From: Streptococcus infantarius subsp. infantarius ATCC BAA-102 | Lineage (GTDB): Bacteria; Bacillota; Bacilli; Lactobacillales; Streptococcaceae | Assembly: GCF_000154985.1 (NCBI RefSeq) | Contig: NZ_DS572692.1 | Location: 1 to 64,000, forward strand | Length of the DNA stretch: 64,000 nucleotides | Direction of reading: 5' to 3' | In this document: in pieces, positions 1-9,346 of the stretch | Position numbering within the stretch: position 1 is the first letter of the stretch | How the letters are laid out: every line of letters begins with the position of its first letter | Notes under the pieces: model-generated | Told to the model about the DNA's origin: nothing | Seen by the model: the letters and a program-made list of their open reading frames with translations, nothing else | Databases searched by the model: none | Translations under genes and position numbers: made by a program

Positions 1-611
1 ATTCCCCAAGGAACGAGGTTTTCTTGGTGATTTTTAATACGAGTAATGTTGTCTCTGTGTCGTACAATGATAATGCCTGCAATAATGATAATGAGTAATG
101 TAAAGAGCAAATCATAGTGAGTAAGTAAGAAGCCAAATGCTGGAAAGACAAGAACGCTCACCACAGCTGCGCTTGCAGCAACAACACTAGACAATGAAAT
201 CATGCTATAAAGGTAAAGGGTGATGACAAAGATAACGGCAAGAAAGAGAAGAAATAGTGGTGCATATCCAAGAAGAACACCAGCACTTGTCGCAACTGCC
301 TTTCCACCTTTAAACCGTGCAAATAGTGGGAAGGTATGACCAATAATGGCAAACAAACCGATAAGAACAGGTGACACACCACTAACACCAAAGATAAGTG
401 GAAGAAGTGCTGCCAGAGTTCCTTTTAGCATGTCAATCACAAATGTGACAATTCCTGCTTTGACACCTAAAACTCGAAAAGTATTGGTTGTCCCAGTATT
501 ACCGCTACCATGTTCTCTAAGATTTGTGTGGTAGAAGAATTTTCCAATCCAAAGTCCAGTTGGGATTGACCCCAACAAGTAAGCAATCAGAATCATAACT
601 AAAATTTTCAT
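1..611 (-). CDS. plsY: Glycerol-3-phosphate acyltransferase PlsY (3' end cut by window)
   Basis: PlsY is a polytopic membrane acyltransferase that moves the acyl group of acyl-phosphate to glycerol-3-phosphate, the first step of phosphatidic acid synthesis. The reverse strand from the ATG at 611 reads [19 protein letters not shown], followed by the family motifs [11 protein letters not shown] and D-M-L-K-G. About 203 of the expected roughly 213 residues lie in the window; the stop codon is outside it. It is divergent from parE, the usual streptococcal arrangement. The identification rests on motifs and context. Confidence 0.93.
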   Translation of the reverse strand, partial: MKILVMILIAYLLGSIPTGLWIGKFFYHTNLREHGSGNTGTTNTFRVLGVKAGIVTFVIDMLKGTLAALLPLIFGVSGVSPVLIGLFAIIGHTFPLFARFKGGKAVATSAGVLLGYAPLFLLFLAVIFVITLYLYSMISLSSVVAASAAVVSVLVFPAFGFLLTHYDLLFTLLIIIIAGIIIVRHRDNITRIKNHQENLVPWG

Positions 612-776
612 GTTTCCATTATAACACAATCGCTTATTAAGAAAAGGAGAAATTTGAAGAATAAATGACTTGAAGAATCAAGCTAAAATTGTGATAACGC
701 TTTAAATTTGATATACTATTTCATAAAAAAATTGGTGATTTTCCTTGTAAAATCGATATTAACTTTGATTTTTTTT

Positions 777-805
777 TTGCAAAATACTGAAAAAACTTGT
801 AAGAT
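777..805 (+). promoter_or_regulatory. Probable parE promoter
   Basis: TTGCAA at 777-782 and TAAGAT at 800-805 are separated by 17 bp, 30 bp ahead of the parE start. A GGAGG ribosome binding site follows at about 823-827. Confidence 0.55.
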
Positions 806-834
806 AAAAAAGATGAATTATTTGGAGGTCGCTT

Positions 835-2784
835 TTGGCTAAAAAAGAAATTAATGTAAATAATTATAATGACGATGCCATTCAAGTATTAGAAGGATTG
901 GACGCTGTTCGTAAACGTCCCGGAATGTACATCGGTTCAACAGATGCGACAGGACTACATCATTTAGTTTGGGAGATTGTTGACAATGCCGTCGATGAAG
1001 CTCTTTCTGGCTTTGGTACTCAGATTGATGTTATTCTTAATCAAGATGGTAGTGTGACCGTAAAAGACCAAGGACGTGGGATGCCAACTGGTAAGCACGC
1101 TATGGGGATTCCAACTGTAGAAGTTATCTTCACTGTGCTTCACGCAGGTGGTAAATTTGGTCAAGGTGGTTATAAAACATCTGGTGGGCTTCACGGTGTG
1201 GGGTCTTCAGTTGTTAATGCCCTCTCAAGATGGCTTGAAGTCGAAATTACTCGTGACGGTGCGGTTTACAAACAACGTTTTGAAAATGGTGGTAAACCCG
1301 TGACAACCCTTAAAAAGATTGGAACAGCACCAAAATCTAAGTCAGGTACTATGGTAACATTCATGCCTGATGATACGATTTTCTCAACGACTGACTTTAA
1401 ATTTAACACCATTGCTGAGCGCTTAAAAGAATCTGCCTTTTTGCTTAAGAATGTCACATTGACGTTGACGGATAATCGTCCAGAAGAAGCAGAACATCTA
1501 GAATTCCATTATGAAAATGGAGTGCAGGACTTTGTTGAATACCTTAACGAAGACAAAGAAACATTAACGCCTGTGATTTGGGTGACTGGTGAAGACCAAG
1601 GTTTCCAAGTTGAAGTTGCACTTCAATACAATGATGGATTCTCAGATAATATCCTTTCTTTTGTTAACAATGTTCGTACTAAAGATGGTGGAACACACGA
1701 GACAGGATTGAAATCTGCCATTACTAAGGCGATGAATGACTACGCTCGCAAGTCAGGCCTTTTGAAAGAAAAAGATAAGAACCTTGAAGGGTCAGATTAC
1801 CGTGAAGGGCTATCTGCAGTGCTTTCAATCTTGGTTCCAGAAGAACATTTGCAATTCGAAGGACAAACTAAAGATAAACTCGGTAGTCCTCTAGCGCGTC
1901 CGATTGTAGACAGTATTGTCTCTGAAAAACTCACTTTCTTCCTTTTGGAAAATGGTGAAGTAGCGTCTAACCTTGTTCGTAAGGCGATTAAAGCGCGTGA
2001 TGCCAGAGAAGCAGCTCGTAAAGCGCGTGATGAATCTCGTAATGGTAAGAAGAACAAGAAAGACAAAGGACTCCTTTCTGGTAAATTGACACCAGCACAA
2101 TCTAAGAACCCTAAGAAAAATGAACTTTATCTGGTCGAAGGGGATTCTGCCGGCGGTTCAGCCAAGCAAGGTCGTGACCGTAAATTCCAAGCTATTTTGC
2201 CATTGCGTGGTAAAGTCTTAAATACAGCAAAAGCTAAGATGTCTGACATTTTGAAAAACGAAGAAATCAATACCATGATTTACACAATTGGTGCAGGCGT
2301 CGGTGCAGATTTTAAAGTTGAAAATTCAAACTACGATAAGATTATTATAATGACAGATGCGGATACCGATGGTGCTCACATTCAGACATTGTTACTAACT
2401 TTCTTTTACCGTTACATGCGTCCGCTTGTTGAAACAGGTCATGTCTATATCGCTTTGCCACCTTTGTATAAAATGTCTAAAGGTAAAGGCAAGAAAGAGC
2501 AAGTTGAGTACGCTTGGACAGATGGTGAGTTAGAAGAATTGCGTCAAAAATTTGGTAAAGGAGCTCAACTCCAACGTTACAAAGGTCTTGGTGAAATGAA
2601 CGCTGACCAATTGTGGGAAACAACGATGAACCCAGAAACACGTACGCTTATTCGTGTGACTATTGATGACTTGGCGCGTGCCGAACGCCGTGTCAGTGTC
2701 CTTATGGGTGACAAAGTTGAACCACGCCGCAAATGGATTGAAGACAACGTTAAATTCACTTTGGAAGAAAATACAGTGTTTTAA
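835..2784 (+). CDS. parE: DNA topoisomerase IV subunit B (ParE)
   Basis: ATPase subunit of topoisomerase IV, which decatenates daughter chromosomes with ParC. At 649 residues it has the expected length. The GHKL ATPase region shows EIVDNAVDEA and the G-x-G loop near GLHGVG. The TOPRIM region shows LVEGDSAGGSA and the DADTDGAHI metal site. The start is TTG, chosen because GGAGG lies 8 bases upstream and the protein begins MAKKEINVNNYNDDAIQVLEGLDAVRKR as in the family (N-terminal stretch here given only as a guide). ParC follows after a 54-bp gap, so the two are probably cotranscribed. Confidence 0.97.
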   Translation: MAKKEINVNNYNDDAIQVLEGLDAVRKRPGMYIGSTDATGLHHLVWEIVDNAVDEALSGFGTQIDVILNQDGSVTVKDQGRGMPTGKHAMGIPTVEVIFTVLHAGGKFGQGGYKTSGGLHGVGSSVVNALSRWLEVEITRDGAVYKQRFENGGKPVTTLKKIGTAPKSKSGTMVTFMPDDTIFSTTDFKFNTIAERLKESAFLLKNVTLTLTDNRPEEAEHLEFHYENGVQDFVEYLNEDKETLTPVIWVTGEDQGFQVEVALQYNDGFSDNILSFVNNVRTKDGGTHETGLKSAITKAMNDYARKSGLLKEKDKNLEGSDYREGLSAVLSILVPEEHLQFEGQTKDKLGSPLARPIVDSIVSEKLTFFLLENGEVASNLVRKAIKARDAREAARKARDESRNGKKNKKDKGLLSGKLTPAQSKNPKKNELYLVEGDSAGGSAKQGRDRKFQAILPLRGKVLNTAKAKMSDILKNEEINTMIYTIGAGVGADFKVENSNYDKIIIMTDADTDGAHIQTLLLTFFYRYMRPLVETGHVYIALPPLYKMSKGKGKKEQVEYAWTDGELEELRQKFGKGAQLQRYKGLGEMNADQLWETTMNPETRTLIRVTIDDLARAERRVSVLMGDKVEPRRKWIEDNVKFTLEENTVF

Positions 2785-2838
2785 TGGTCTGTGATAAATC
2801 CACAAAATTTTTGACGTGAAAAGTAAAGGATAATAATT

Positions 2839-5298
2839 ATGTCAAATGTACAAAATATGTCTCTCGAAGACATTATGGGGGATCGTTTTGGGCGATACTC
2901 CAAATATATTATTCAAGAGCGGGCTTTGCCAGATATTCGTGATGGTTTGAAGCCTGTTCAACGTCGTATACTTTATTCAATGAATAAGGACGGCAATACT
3001 TTTGATAAAGGTTTCCGTAAATCGGCTAAATCAGTCGGTAACGTTATGGGTAATTTCCACCCACACGGTGATTCCTCTATTTATGACGCTATGGTGCGCA
3101 TGAGTCAGGACTGGAAAAACCGTGAAACCTTGATTGAAATGCATGGTAACAACGGTTCTATGGATGGTGATCCACCGGCCGCCATGCGTTATACCGAAGC
3201 GCGCTTGTCAGAAATTGCAGGGTATTTGCTTCGTGATATTGATAAAGATACTGTTCCATTTGCTTGGAACTTTGATGATACCGAAAAAGAACCAACTGTT
3301 TTACCAGCTGCCTTTCCTAACCTTTTAGTGAATGGTGCGACAGGTATTTCAGCAGGTTATGCAACTGATATTCCGCCACACAACTTGGCAGAAGTGATTG
3401 ATGCGGTGGTTTACCTTATTGATCATCCAAATGCTAAATTAGACAAATTAATGGAATTCTTGCCTGGGCCTGATTTCCCAACAGGAGCAATCATCCAAGG
3501 TAAAGATGGTATTCGTAAGGCTTATGAGACTGGTAAAGGTCGTGTTGTGGTTCGCTCACGCACTGACATTGAGACCCTTCGTGGCGGTAAAAAACAAATC
3601 GTCGTTACTGAAATTCCTTATGAAGTCAATAAAGCCGTACTTGTTAAGAAAATTGACGATGTTCGTGTCAACAATAAAGTCCCTGGCATTGCAGAAGTTC
3701 GTGATGAGTCAGACCGTGATGGACTTCGTATTGCTATCGAACTTAAAAAAGATGCTGATGAGCAAACGATTCTCAACTATTTGTTGAAATACACTGATTT
3801 GCAAGTGAACTATAACTTCAACATGGTTGCTATTGACAACTATACACCACGCCAAGTGGGTATCATTCCGATGTTGACAAGTTACATTGCTCACCGTAAG
3901 GACATCATCGTTGCCCGTTCAAAATTTGACAAGGAAAAAGCTGAAAAACGTCTTCACATCGTGGAAGGCTTGATTCGTGTTGTTTCAATTCTGGATGAGG
4001 TTATTGCGCTTATTCGTGCGTCTGAAAATAAAGCTGACGCCAAAGAAAACCTCAAAGTCAGCTATGAATTTTCAGAAGAACAAGCCGAAGCCATTGTGAC
4101 TTTACAATTGTACCGTTTGACAAATACCGATATCGTGACGCTTGAAAATGAAGAAGCAGAGCTTCGTGAACGCATCACTATGCTTAAAGCAATTATCGGT
4201 GACGAACGTACCATGTACAATGTCATGAAACGTGAACTACGTGAAGTTAAGAAAAAATTTGCTAACCCACGTTTGACAGAATTGCAAGCCGAAGCACAAA
4301 CAATTGAAATCGATGTAGCAAGCTTGATTGTCGAAGAAGATACTTATGTTAGCGTGACAAAAGGTGGTTACATCAAACGTACAAGTCCGCGTTCTTATAA
4401 TGCTTCTACGGTTGAAGAAATTGGTAAACGTGATGATGATGAACTGGTCTTCGTCTCACAAGCTAAGACAACTCAACATTTGTTGATTTTCACAAATCTT
4501 GGCAATGTAATCTATCGTCCAGTTCATGAATTGACAGATATTCGCTGGAAAGACATTGGGGAACATTTATCACAAACCATCACTAATTTTGCAACAGACG
4601 AGTATGTCTTGTATGCTGAAATTGTCGATGAGTTTGGTCCGCAAACTTATTTTGCAGCCACAAAATATGGTCAAATCAAACGCTTTGAACGCAAAGAATT
4701 CACGCCATGGCGCACTTACAAATCAAAAGCTGTTAAGTACGCTAAGTTGAAAAAAGACGATGATATTGTTGTGACTATTGCGCCAATTGCACTTGATGAT
4801 GTCATGGTCATTACGCATAATGGCTATGCTTTGCATTTCAATATTGACGAAGTACCAGTAGTCGGTGCCAAAGCGGCTGGGGTTAAATCAATCAATCTTA
4901 AGGATGATGATTTTGTCGTGTCAGCCTTTATCGCCAATACAGAAAGCTTCTTTATCTTGACTCAACGTGGTAGCCTTAAACGTATGGCGACTGAGCTAAT
5001 TCCAGCAGCAAGTCGTGCTAATCGAGGCTTGCAAGTCCTTCGTGAACTCAAATCAAAACCACATCGCGTCTTTATGGCAGGACCAGTACACGCTTCAAAG
5101 GATGTCCAAAATATTGATTTGTTCATCATTGAGCCACTTGATTCTGATAAGATTGAAACCTTGGAAGTTTACTCAAATAAGGGCAATCATTATCAAGCCA
5201 TTCTTGAAGATTTGACCTTGTCAGAACGCACAAGTAATGGTTCCTTTATTTCAGATAAAATTTCAGATGAAGGTGTCTTTAGCGCAAGAATTAAATAG
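2839..5298 (+). CDS. parC: DNA topoisomerase IV subunit A (ParC)
   Basis: DNA-cleaving subunit of topoisomerase IV, 819 residues, with an N-terminal breakage-reunion domain and a C-terminal beta-pinwheel. The active-site tyrosine lies in the AAMRYTEARLS stretch. In the quinolone-resistance region the sequence HPHGDSSIYDAM places serine at position 79 and aspartate at 83, the unmutated state at the two main streptococcal resistance positions. An AAAGGA ribosome binding site precedes the ATG. A strong terminator follows. Confidence 0.97.
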   Translation: MSNVQNMSLEDIMGDRFGRYSKYIIQERALPDIRDGLKPVQRRILYSMNKDGNTFDKGFRKSAKSVGNVMGNFHPHGDSSIYDAMVRMSQDWKNRETLIEMHGNNGSMDGDPPAAMRYTEARLSEIAGYLLRDIDKDTVPFAWNFDDTEKEPTVLPAAFPNLLVNGATGISAGYATDIPPHNLAEVIDAVVYLIDHPNAKLDKLMEFLPGPDFPTGAIIQGKDGIRKAYETGKGRVVVRSRTDIETLRGGKKQIVVTEIPYEVNKAVLVKKIDDVRVNNKVPGIAEVRDESDRDGLRIAIELKKDADEQTILNYLLKYTDLQVNYNFNMVAIDNYTPRQVGIIPMLTSYIAHRKDIIVARSKFDKEKAEKRLHIVEGLIRVVSILDEVIALIRASENKADAKENLKVSYEFSEEQAEAIVTLQLYRLTNTDIVTLENEEAELRERITMLKAIIGDERTMYNVMKRELREVKKKFANPRLTELQAEAQTIEIDVASLIVEEDTYVSVTKGGYIKRTSPRSYNASTVEEIGKRDDDELVFVSQAKTTQHLLIFTNLGNVIYRPVHELTDIRWKDIGEHLSQTITNFATDEYVLYAEIVDEFGPQTYFAATKYGQIKRFERKEFTPWRTYKSKAVKYAKLKKDDDIVVTIAPIALDDVMVITHNGYALHFNIDEVPVVGAKAAGVKSINLKDDDFVVSAFIANTESFFILTQRGSLKRMATELIPAASRANRGLQVLRELKSKPHRVFMAGPVHASKDVQNIDLFIIEPLDSDKIETLEVYSNKGNHYQAILEDLTLSERTSNGSFISDKISDEGVFSARIK

Positions 5299-5308
5299 CG
5301 ATAATAAG

Positions 5309-5335
5309 TCGGAGATTTTCTCCGATTTATTTTTT
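5309..5335 (+). terminator. Terminator after parC
   Basis: Inverted repeat TCGGAGA/TCTCCGA with a 3-base loop and a T-rich tail. Confidence 0.85.
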
Positions 5336-5367
5336 GAACAAATTTTCAGAATTTTATGAAAAAGTAC

Positions 5368-5395
5368 TTGAAAAAAGATTTAAAAAGCGTACAAT
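5368..5395 (+). promoter_or_regulatory. Probable ilvE promoter
   Basis: TTGAAA at 5368-5373 and TACAAT at 5390-5395, 16 bp apart, 30 bp ahead of the ilvE start. Confidence 0.6.
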
Positions 5396-5424
5396 AGGAT
5401 AAAAATAAAGAAAGAGGAATAGTT

Positions 5425-6447
5425 ATGACAGTAGATTTAGACTGGGAAAATCTAGGCTTTGCCTATCGTAAATTACCATTTCGTTACATCTCTTACTACA
5501 AAGATGGTAAATGGGATGAAGGAAAATTAACAGAAGATTCAATGCTTCACATTTCTGAAGCATCACCAGCTTTGCACTATGGCCAACAAGCCTTTGAAGG
5601 GTTGAAAGCCTATCGTACAAAAGATGGTTCAGTACAATTGTTCCGCCCAAATATGAACGCTGAACGTTTGCAACGCACTGCAGATCGTCTTCTTATGCCA
5701 CAAGTGCCTACAGAAAAATTTATTGATGCTGCAAAACAAGTCGTTCGTGCTAACGAAGAATTTGTACCACCATATGGCACTGGTGCAACACTTTACCTAC
5801 GTCCTCTTTTGATTGGTATCGGTGACATTATTGGTGTTCACCCTGCAGATGAATACATTTTCACTATTTTCGCAATGCCTGTTGGTAACTACTTCAAAGG
5901 TGGTTTGGTACCAACTAACTTCTTGATTCAAGACGAATATGACCGTGCTGCTCCGCATGGTACAGGAGCTGCAAAAGTAGGTGGTAACTATGCTTCAAGT
6001 CTCCTTCCAGGTAAAATGGCGCATGACCGTAAGTTCTCTGATGTTATTTACCTAGATCCTGCGACACACACTAAGATTGAAGAAGTCGGCTCTGCAAACT
6101 TCTTTGGTATTACGGCTGATAATGAATTTATTACACCACTTAGCCCATCAATCTTGCCATCTATTACAAAATACTCACTCCTTTATTTGGCAGAACACCG
6201 TTTTGGCATGAAAGCTATCCAAGGAGATGTTAAAATTGATGAATTGGATAAATTTGTTGAGGCAGGTGCCTGTGGTACAGCAGCCGTCATTTCACCAATT
6301 GGTGGTGTTCAACACGGTGATGATTTCCATGTCTTCTACAGTGAAACAGAAGTAGGACCTGTTACTCGCAAATTGTATGACGAACTTGTCGGCATCCAAT
6401 TTGGTGACATTGAAGCTCCAGAAGGCTGGATTTACAAAGTTGACTAA
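5425..6447 (+). CDS. ilvE: Branched-chain amino acid aminotransferase
   Basis: PLP enzyme that interconverts leucine, isoleucine and valine with their 2-keto acids. It is a class IV aminotransferase of 340 residues. GGNYASSLLPGK carries the PLP-binding region, and EVGSANFFGI and the GTAAVISPIG segment are typical of the family. The ATG follows an AAAGAGGAA ribosome binding site. It is monocistronic: its own promoter lies upstream and a perfect terminator follows. The position just after parC is conserved in streptococci. Confidence 0.95.
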   Translation: MTVDLDWENLGFAYRKLPFRYISYYKDGKWDEGKLTEDSMLHISEASPALHYGQQAFEGLKAYRTKDGSVQLFRPNMNAERLQRTADRLLMPQVPTEKFIDAAKQVVRANEEFVPPYGTGATLYLRPLLIGIGDIIGVHPADEYIFTIFAMPVGNYFKGGLVPTNFLIQDEYDRAAPHGTGAAKVGGNYASSLLPGKMAHDRKFSDVIYLDPATHTKIEEVGSANFFGITADNEFITPLSPSILPSITKYSLLYLAEHRFGMKAIQGDVKIDELDKFVEAGACGTAAVISPIGGVQHGDDFHVFYSETEVGPVTRKLYDELVGIQFGDIEAPEGWIYKVD

Positions 6448-6454
6448 TAAATTA

Positions 6455-6485
6455 AAGCTTGCTCTTGCAAGCTTTTTTGTTTTTC
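6455..6485 (+). terminator. Terminator after ilvE
   Basis: AAGCTTGC/GCAAGCTT stem with a 4-base loop, followed by a T-run. Confidence 0.88.
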
Positions 6486-6513
6486 GGTAAAATGAATAGC
6501 GTGAGGTGGAAAA

Positions 6514-6744
6514 ATGAGCAAAAAAGATAAAAAAATCGAAATTCAACTTGCTGACGCCAAAGTTACCATCAATAATGCTAATGTCGATGGTTATAATTTG
6601 ACTGCTGGAAAAAAAGTTATCGGTGAAATTGCTGAGCTTGATAACAAATTTGCTGTTGTCAAAAATGGAGAAGTGGAAGCGCTTTTCAAAACTTTAGAGC
6701 AAGCAATTGAAAGTATTATTGAAAATTACAACTTAAATCGCTAA
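6514..6744 (+). CDS. DUF2969 family small protein
   Basis: A 76-residue soluble protein beginning MSKKDKKIEIQL, with no signal peptide or membrane segment. It resembles the DUF2969 family, found in lactic acid bacteria between ilvE and rpsA; the function is unknown. A GAGGTGG ribosome binding site lies 6-8 bases before the ATG. There is no clear promoter between the ilvE terminator and the start beyond about 25 bp, so it may depend on read-through or a very close promoter. Confidence 0.75.
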   Translation: MSKKDKKIEIQLADAKVTINNANVDGYNLTAGKKVIGEIAELDNKFAVVKNGEVEALFKTLEQAIESIIENYNLNR

Positions 6745-6761
6745 AAAATAGCGAAAAGTAC

Positions 6762-6790
6762 TTGTCAGAGAACAAAAACTATGCTAGAAT
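6762..6790 (+). promoter_or_regulatory. tRNA operon promoter
   Basis: TTGTCA at 6762-6767 and TAGAAT at 6785-6790 with a 17-bp spacer, 15 bp ahead of tRNA-Tyr. Confidence 0.7.
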
Positions 6791-6805
6791 AGTTTTTGTC
6801 GTAAC

Positions 6806-6886
6806 GGAAGGGTAGCGAAGAGGCTAAACGCGGCGGACTGTAAATCCGCTCCTTCGGGTTCGGGGGTTCGAATCCCTCCCCTTCCA
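6806..6886 (+). tRNA. tRNA-Tyr (GTA)
   Basis: 81-nt class II tRNA. The acceptor stem is GGAAGGG/CCCTTCC, the anticodon loop CTGTAAA carries GTA, there is a long variable arm, and the T-loop is GGTTCGAATCC-like. The 3' CCA is partly encoded (CTTCCA). Confidence 0.95.
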
Positions 6887-6926
6887 TTTCTAAGATTTTA
6901 TCTTAGAATTAATTGAACCTTATTTT

Positions 6927-6998
6927 TGGGGTATAGCCAAGCGGTAAGGCAAGGGACTTTGACTCCCTCATGCGTTGGTTCGAATCCAGCTACCCCAG
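6927..6998 (+). tRNA. tRNA-Gln (TTG)
   Basis: 72-nt class I tRNA. The acceptor TGGGGTA pairs with TACCCCA, and the anticodon loop CTTTGAC carries TTG. It lies 40 nt after tRNA-Tyr, probably in one transcript. Confidence 0.95.
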
Positions 6999-7083
6999 TC
7001 AAAGGTATCGAGTTTCGGCTTGACACCGTCAAAGATAAAAGTTGTTGTCGTTGCGGGTTACCTTGAGAAATATTATTGTTGTC

Positions 7084-7110
7084 AAAAGCTAGCTTAAGCT
7101 AGCTTTTATT
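7084..7110 (+). terminator. Perfect 10-bp hairpin between tRNAs and rpsA
   Basis: AAAAGCTAGC/GCTAGCTTTT with a 4-base TTAA loop, ending 3 bases before the rpsA GGAGG. It looks like the terminator of the tRNA operon. Because it sits only about 18 bp from the rpsA start, it must also lie in the rpsA leader unless rpsA transcription begins inside it. Confidence 0.6.
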
Positions 7111-7125
7111 GGAGGATTTTTTAGA

Positions 7126-8322
7126 ATGAATGAATTTGAAGATTTGCTAAACAGTGTTAGCGAAGTAAACCCTGGTGATGTTGTCACTGCGGAAGTTTTA
7201 ACTGTTGATAATGATCAAGCAAACGTTGTTATCGAAGGAACAGGTGTTGAAGGTGTTCTTACACTTCGTGAATTGACTAACGATCGCGATGCTGATATTA
7301 ACGATTTCGTTAAAACTGGCGACACAGTTGAAGTACTTGTTCTTCGTCAAGTAGTAGGTAAAGATACTGATACAGTTACTTTCCTTGTCTCTAAAAAACG
7401 CTTGGAAGCTCGCAAAGCTTGGGATAAACTTGTTGGTCGCGAAGGCGAAGTTGTTACTGTTAAAGGTACACGCGCTGTTAAAGGTGGTCTTTCAGTTGAA
7501 TTTGAAGGACTTCGCGGATTCACCCCTGCTTCAATGATCGATACACGTTTCGTACGTAACACTGAAAAATTCGTTGGTCAAGAATTTGAAGCTAAAATCA
7601 AAGAAGTTGTTCCAGCTGAAAACCGCTTCATCCTTTCACGTCGTGAAGTTATTGAAGAAAAAGCTGCTGCAGCTCGTAAAGAAGTCTTCTCTAAACTTGA
7701 AGAAGGTGCAATCGTTAAAGGTAAGGTTGCTCGCTTGACAAGCTTCGGTGCTTTCATCGATCTTGGTGGTGTTGACGGACTTGTTCACGTAACTGAATTG
7801 TCACACGAACGCAACGTTTCACCTAAATCAGTTGTTTCTGTTGGTGAAGAAGTTGAAGTTAAAGTTCTTTCAATCGACGAAGAAGCAGGTCGTGTATCAC
7901 TTTCACTTAAAGCTACAACACCTGGACCATGGGATGGTGTAGAACAAAAACTTGCTGCTCGTGATGTTGTTGAAGGTAAAGTTAAACGTTTGACTGACTT
8001 CGGTGCTTTCGTTGAAGTGTTGCCTGGTATCGATGGACTTGTTCACATCTCACAAATCTCACACAAACGTGTTGAAAATCCAAAAGATGTTCTTTCAGTA
8101 GGTCAAGAAGTTAACGTTAAAGTTCTTGAAGTTAACGCTGCTGCAGAACGTGTATCACTTTCAATCAAAGCTCTTGAAGAACGTCCAGCACAAGCTGAAA
8201 ACGAAGAAAAACGTCAATCACGTCCACGTCGTCCAAAACGTGAAGCTAAGCGTGATTACGAACTTCCAGAAACTCAAACTGGATTCTCAATGGCTGACTT
8301 GTTTGGCGACATTGAATTATAA
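7126..8322 (+). CDS. rpsA: 30S ribosomal protein S1
   Basis: RNA-binding protein with four S1 (OB-fold) domains in 398 residues, at roughly residues 15-90, 105-170, 190-260 and 275-345, as in Firmicutes; the enterobacterial form has six. The repeated [11 protein letters not shown] and [11 protein letters not shown] segments mark domains 3 and 4. A lysine/arginine-rich tail with RPRRPKR follows. Codon use is strongly biased, as for a highly expressed gene. GGAGG precedes the ATG. Confidence 0.95.
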   Translation: MNEFEDLLNSVSEVNPGDVVTAEVLTVDNDQANVVIEGTGVEGVLTLRELTNDRDADINDFVKTGDTVEVLVLRQVVGKDTDTVTFLVSKKRLEARKAWDKLVGREGEVVTVKGTRAVKGGLSVEFEGLRGFTPASMIDTRFVRNTEKFVGQEFEAKIKEVVPAENRFILSRREVIEEKAAAARKEVFSKLEEGAIVKGKVARLTSFGAFIDLGGVDGLVHVTELSHERNVSPKSVVSVGEEVEVKVLSIDEEAGRVSLSLKATTPGPWDGVEQKLAARDVVEGKVKRLTDFGAFVEVLPGIDGLVHISQISHKRVENPKDVLSVGQEVNVKVLEVNAAAERVSLSIKALEERPAQAENEEKRQSRPRRPKREAKRDYELPETQTGFSMADLFGDIEL

Positions 8323-8334
8323 TTATAAATGAGT

Positions 8335-8365
8335 AAAGACTTGATTTCCAAGTCTTTTCTTTTTG
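8335..8365 (+). terminator. Terminator after rpsA
   Basis: AAAGACTTG/CAAGTCTTT stem with a 5-base loop and a T-rich tail. Confidence 0.87.
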
Positions 8366-8392
8366 TTTCGATGTGGTATAATATAGTAGTTG

Positions 8393-8464
8393 CCACTCTT
8401 AGTGTAATGGATATCACGCAAGATTCCGGTTCTTGAAATAGGGGTTCGATTCCCTTAGAGTGGA
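8393..8464 (+). tRNA. tRNA-Arg (CCG)
   Basis: 72 nt. The acceptor CCACTCT pairs with AGAGTGG. The anticodon stem CAAGA/TCTTG encloses TTCCGGT, giving anticodon CCG. A TATAAT box lies just upstream (about 8378-8383). Confidence 0.93.
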
Positions 8465-8479
8465 GTATTATACCAATTA

Positions 8480-8510
8480 GAAAAAGCCAATAACTGGCTT
8501 TTTCTTTTTA
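8480..8510 (+). terminator. Terminator after tRNA-Arg
   Basis: AAAAAGCCA/TGGCTTTTT stem followed by a T-rich run. Confidence 0.85.
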
Positions 8511-8525
8511 TATATGCCCATAAAA

Positions 8526-8610
8526 GCCGTGTTGTGAAGCTTGTAGAAGAATTTAAGGAAAGTTGTCGCAAGTTAATATTGGATGGCATTACGAGCAGTT
8601 TAAGGACAAA
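8526..8610 (+). other. Short open stretch, possible decayed coding remnant
   Basis: An open frame without a convincing ribosome binding site reads VKLVEEFKESCRKLILDGI. The end resembles the C-terminus of regulators of the LysR type, but the match is too short to name. It lies between the tRNA-Arg terminator and the lrgB terminator. It could equally be meaningless spacer. Confidence 0.2.
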
Positions 8611-8638
8611 TAAAAGGCCTGTGATTTTCACCACAGGC
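8609..8638 (-). terminator. Terminator after lrgB
   Basis: GCCTGTG/CACAGGC stem; on the minus strand it is followed by TTTTA. Confidence 0.8.
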
Positions 8639-8650
8639 ACTTATAAAAGC

Positions 8651-9346
8651 TTATTTTAAAATAATTTGAGCTACGATTGGACTGATAATAACATAAACAA
8701 TTCCGGTAACTCCGATAGCAAGTCCGCCCATCGCACCTTCAACGAGACCGTATTTTAGAGCTGTCCCAGTACCGATTGCGTGCCCTGTTCCTCCAAGGCT
8801 AAGCCCGATAGCAACAGGATCTTCGATTCGTAAGAGTTTTAAAAAAACGGGTCCAAGAACACTTGTTAAAATTCCTGTAATAACAACGACAACAAGTGTT
8901 ACAGTTGTAATTCCTCCCATTTTTTCAGTGATACCAACAGCCATTGCAGTTGTTACTGATTTAGGGAATAATGAAATAGCTAGCAAATATTTAATACCAA
9001 ATGTTTTCGCAACAAGAGCGGTAAAAGTCGTGTTGACAATACAAGCAGCAATAATACCAGTTAGGATACTTCTGATGTGATGTTTCATCAAGTGGAATGA
9101 ACGGTAGAGTGGAATACCAAGTGCTACTGTTGATGGAACAATCAATGTATTAAGATAACTTCCGCCAATGTAATAATCATGGTAGGAAATCTTAGTAATC
9201 TTTAAAAAGGCAATAATAAAAAAGGTTGCCAATAGTAAAGGGGTAGTAATTGGGTGTGGAAAACGCCTAAAAATAAGCATGCCCATAAGGTATGCTAGGA
9301 TTGATAGCATGATACCAAAGATTGGATTTGTAAGAATATCAGTCAT
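8651..9346 (-). CDS. lrgB: LrgB family antiholin-like protein
   Basis: Polytopic membrane protein (231 residues) of the LrgB/CidB family, which acts with LrgA in murein-hydrolase control and, in streptococci, pyruvate uptake and stress survival. The family signature LSLGGTGHAIGTGTALKYG is present near the C-terminus. A longer reading frame begins at 9424, but the ATG at 9346 (MTDILTNPIFG) is preceded by AAAGGAGGT and gives the normal length; it overlaps lrgA by 8 nt, indicating translational coupling. Strong hydrophobic segments run throughout. Confidence 0.9.
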   Translation of the reverse strand: MTDILTNPIFGIMLSILAYLMGMLIFRRFPHPITTPLLLATFFIIAFLKITKISYHDYYIGGSYLNTLIVPSTVALGIPLYRSFHLMKHHIRSILTGIIAACIVNTTFTALVAKTFGIKYLLAISLFPKSVTTAMAVGITEKMGGITTVTLVVVVITGILTSVLGPVFLKLLRIEDPVAIGLSLGGTGHAIGTGTALKYGLVEGAMGGLAIGVTGIVYVIISPIVAQIILK

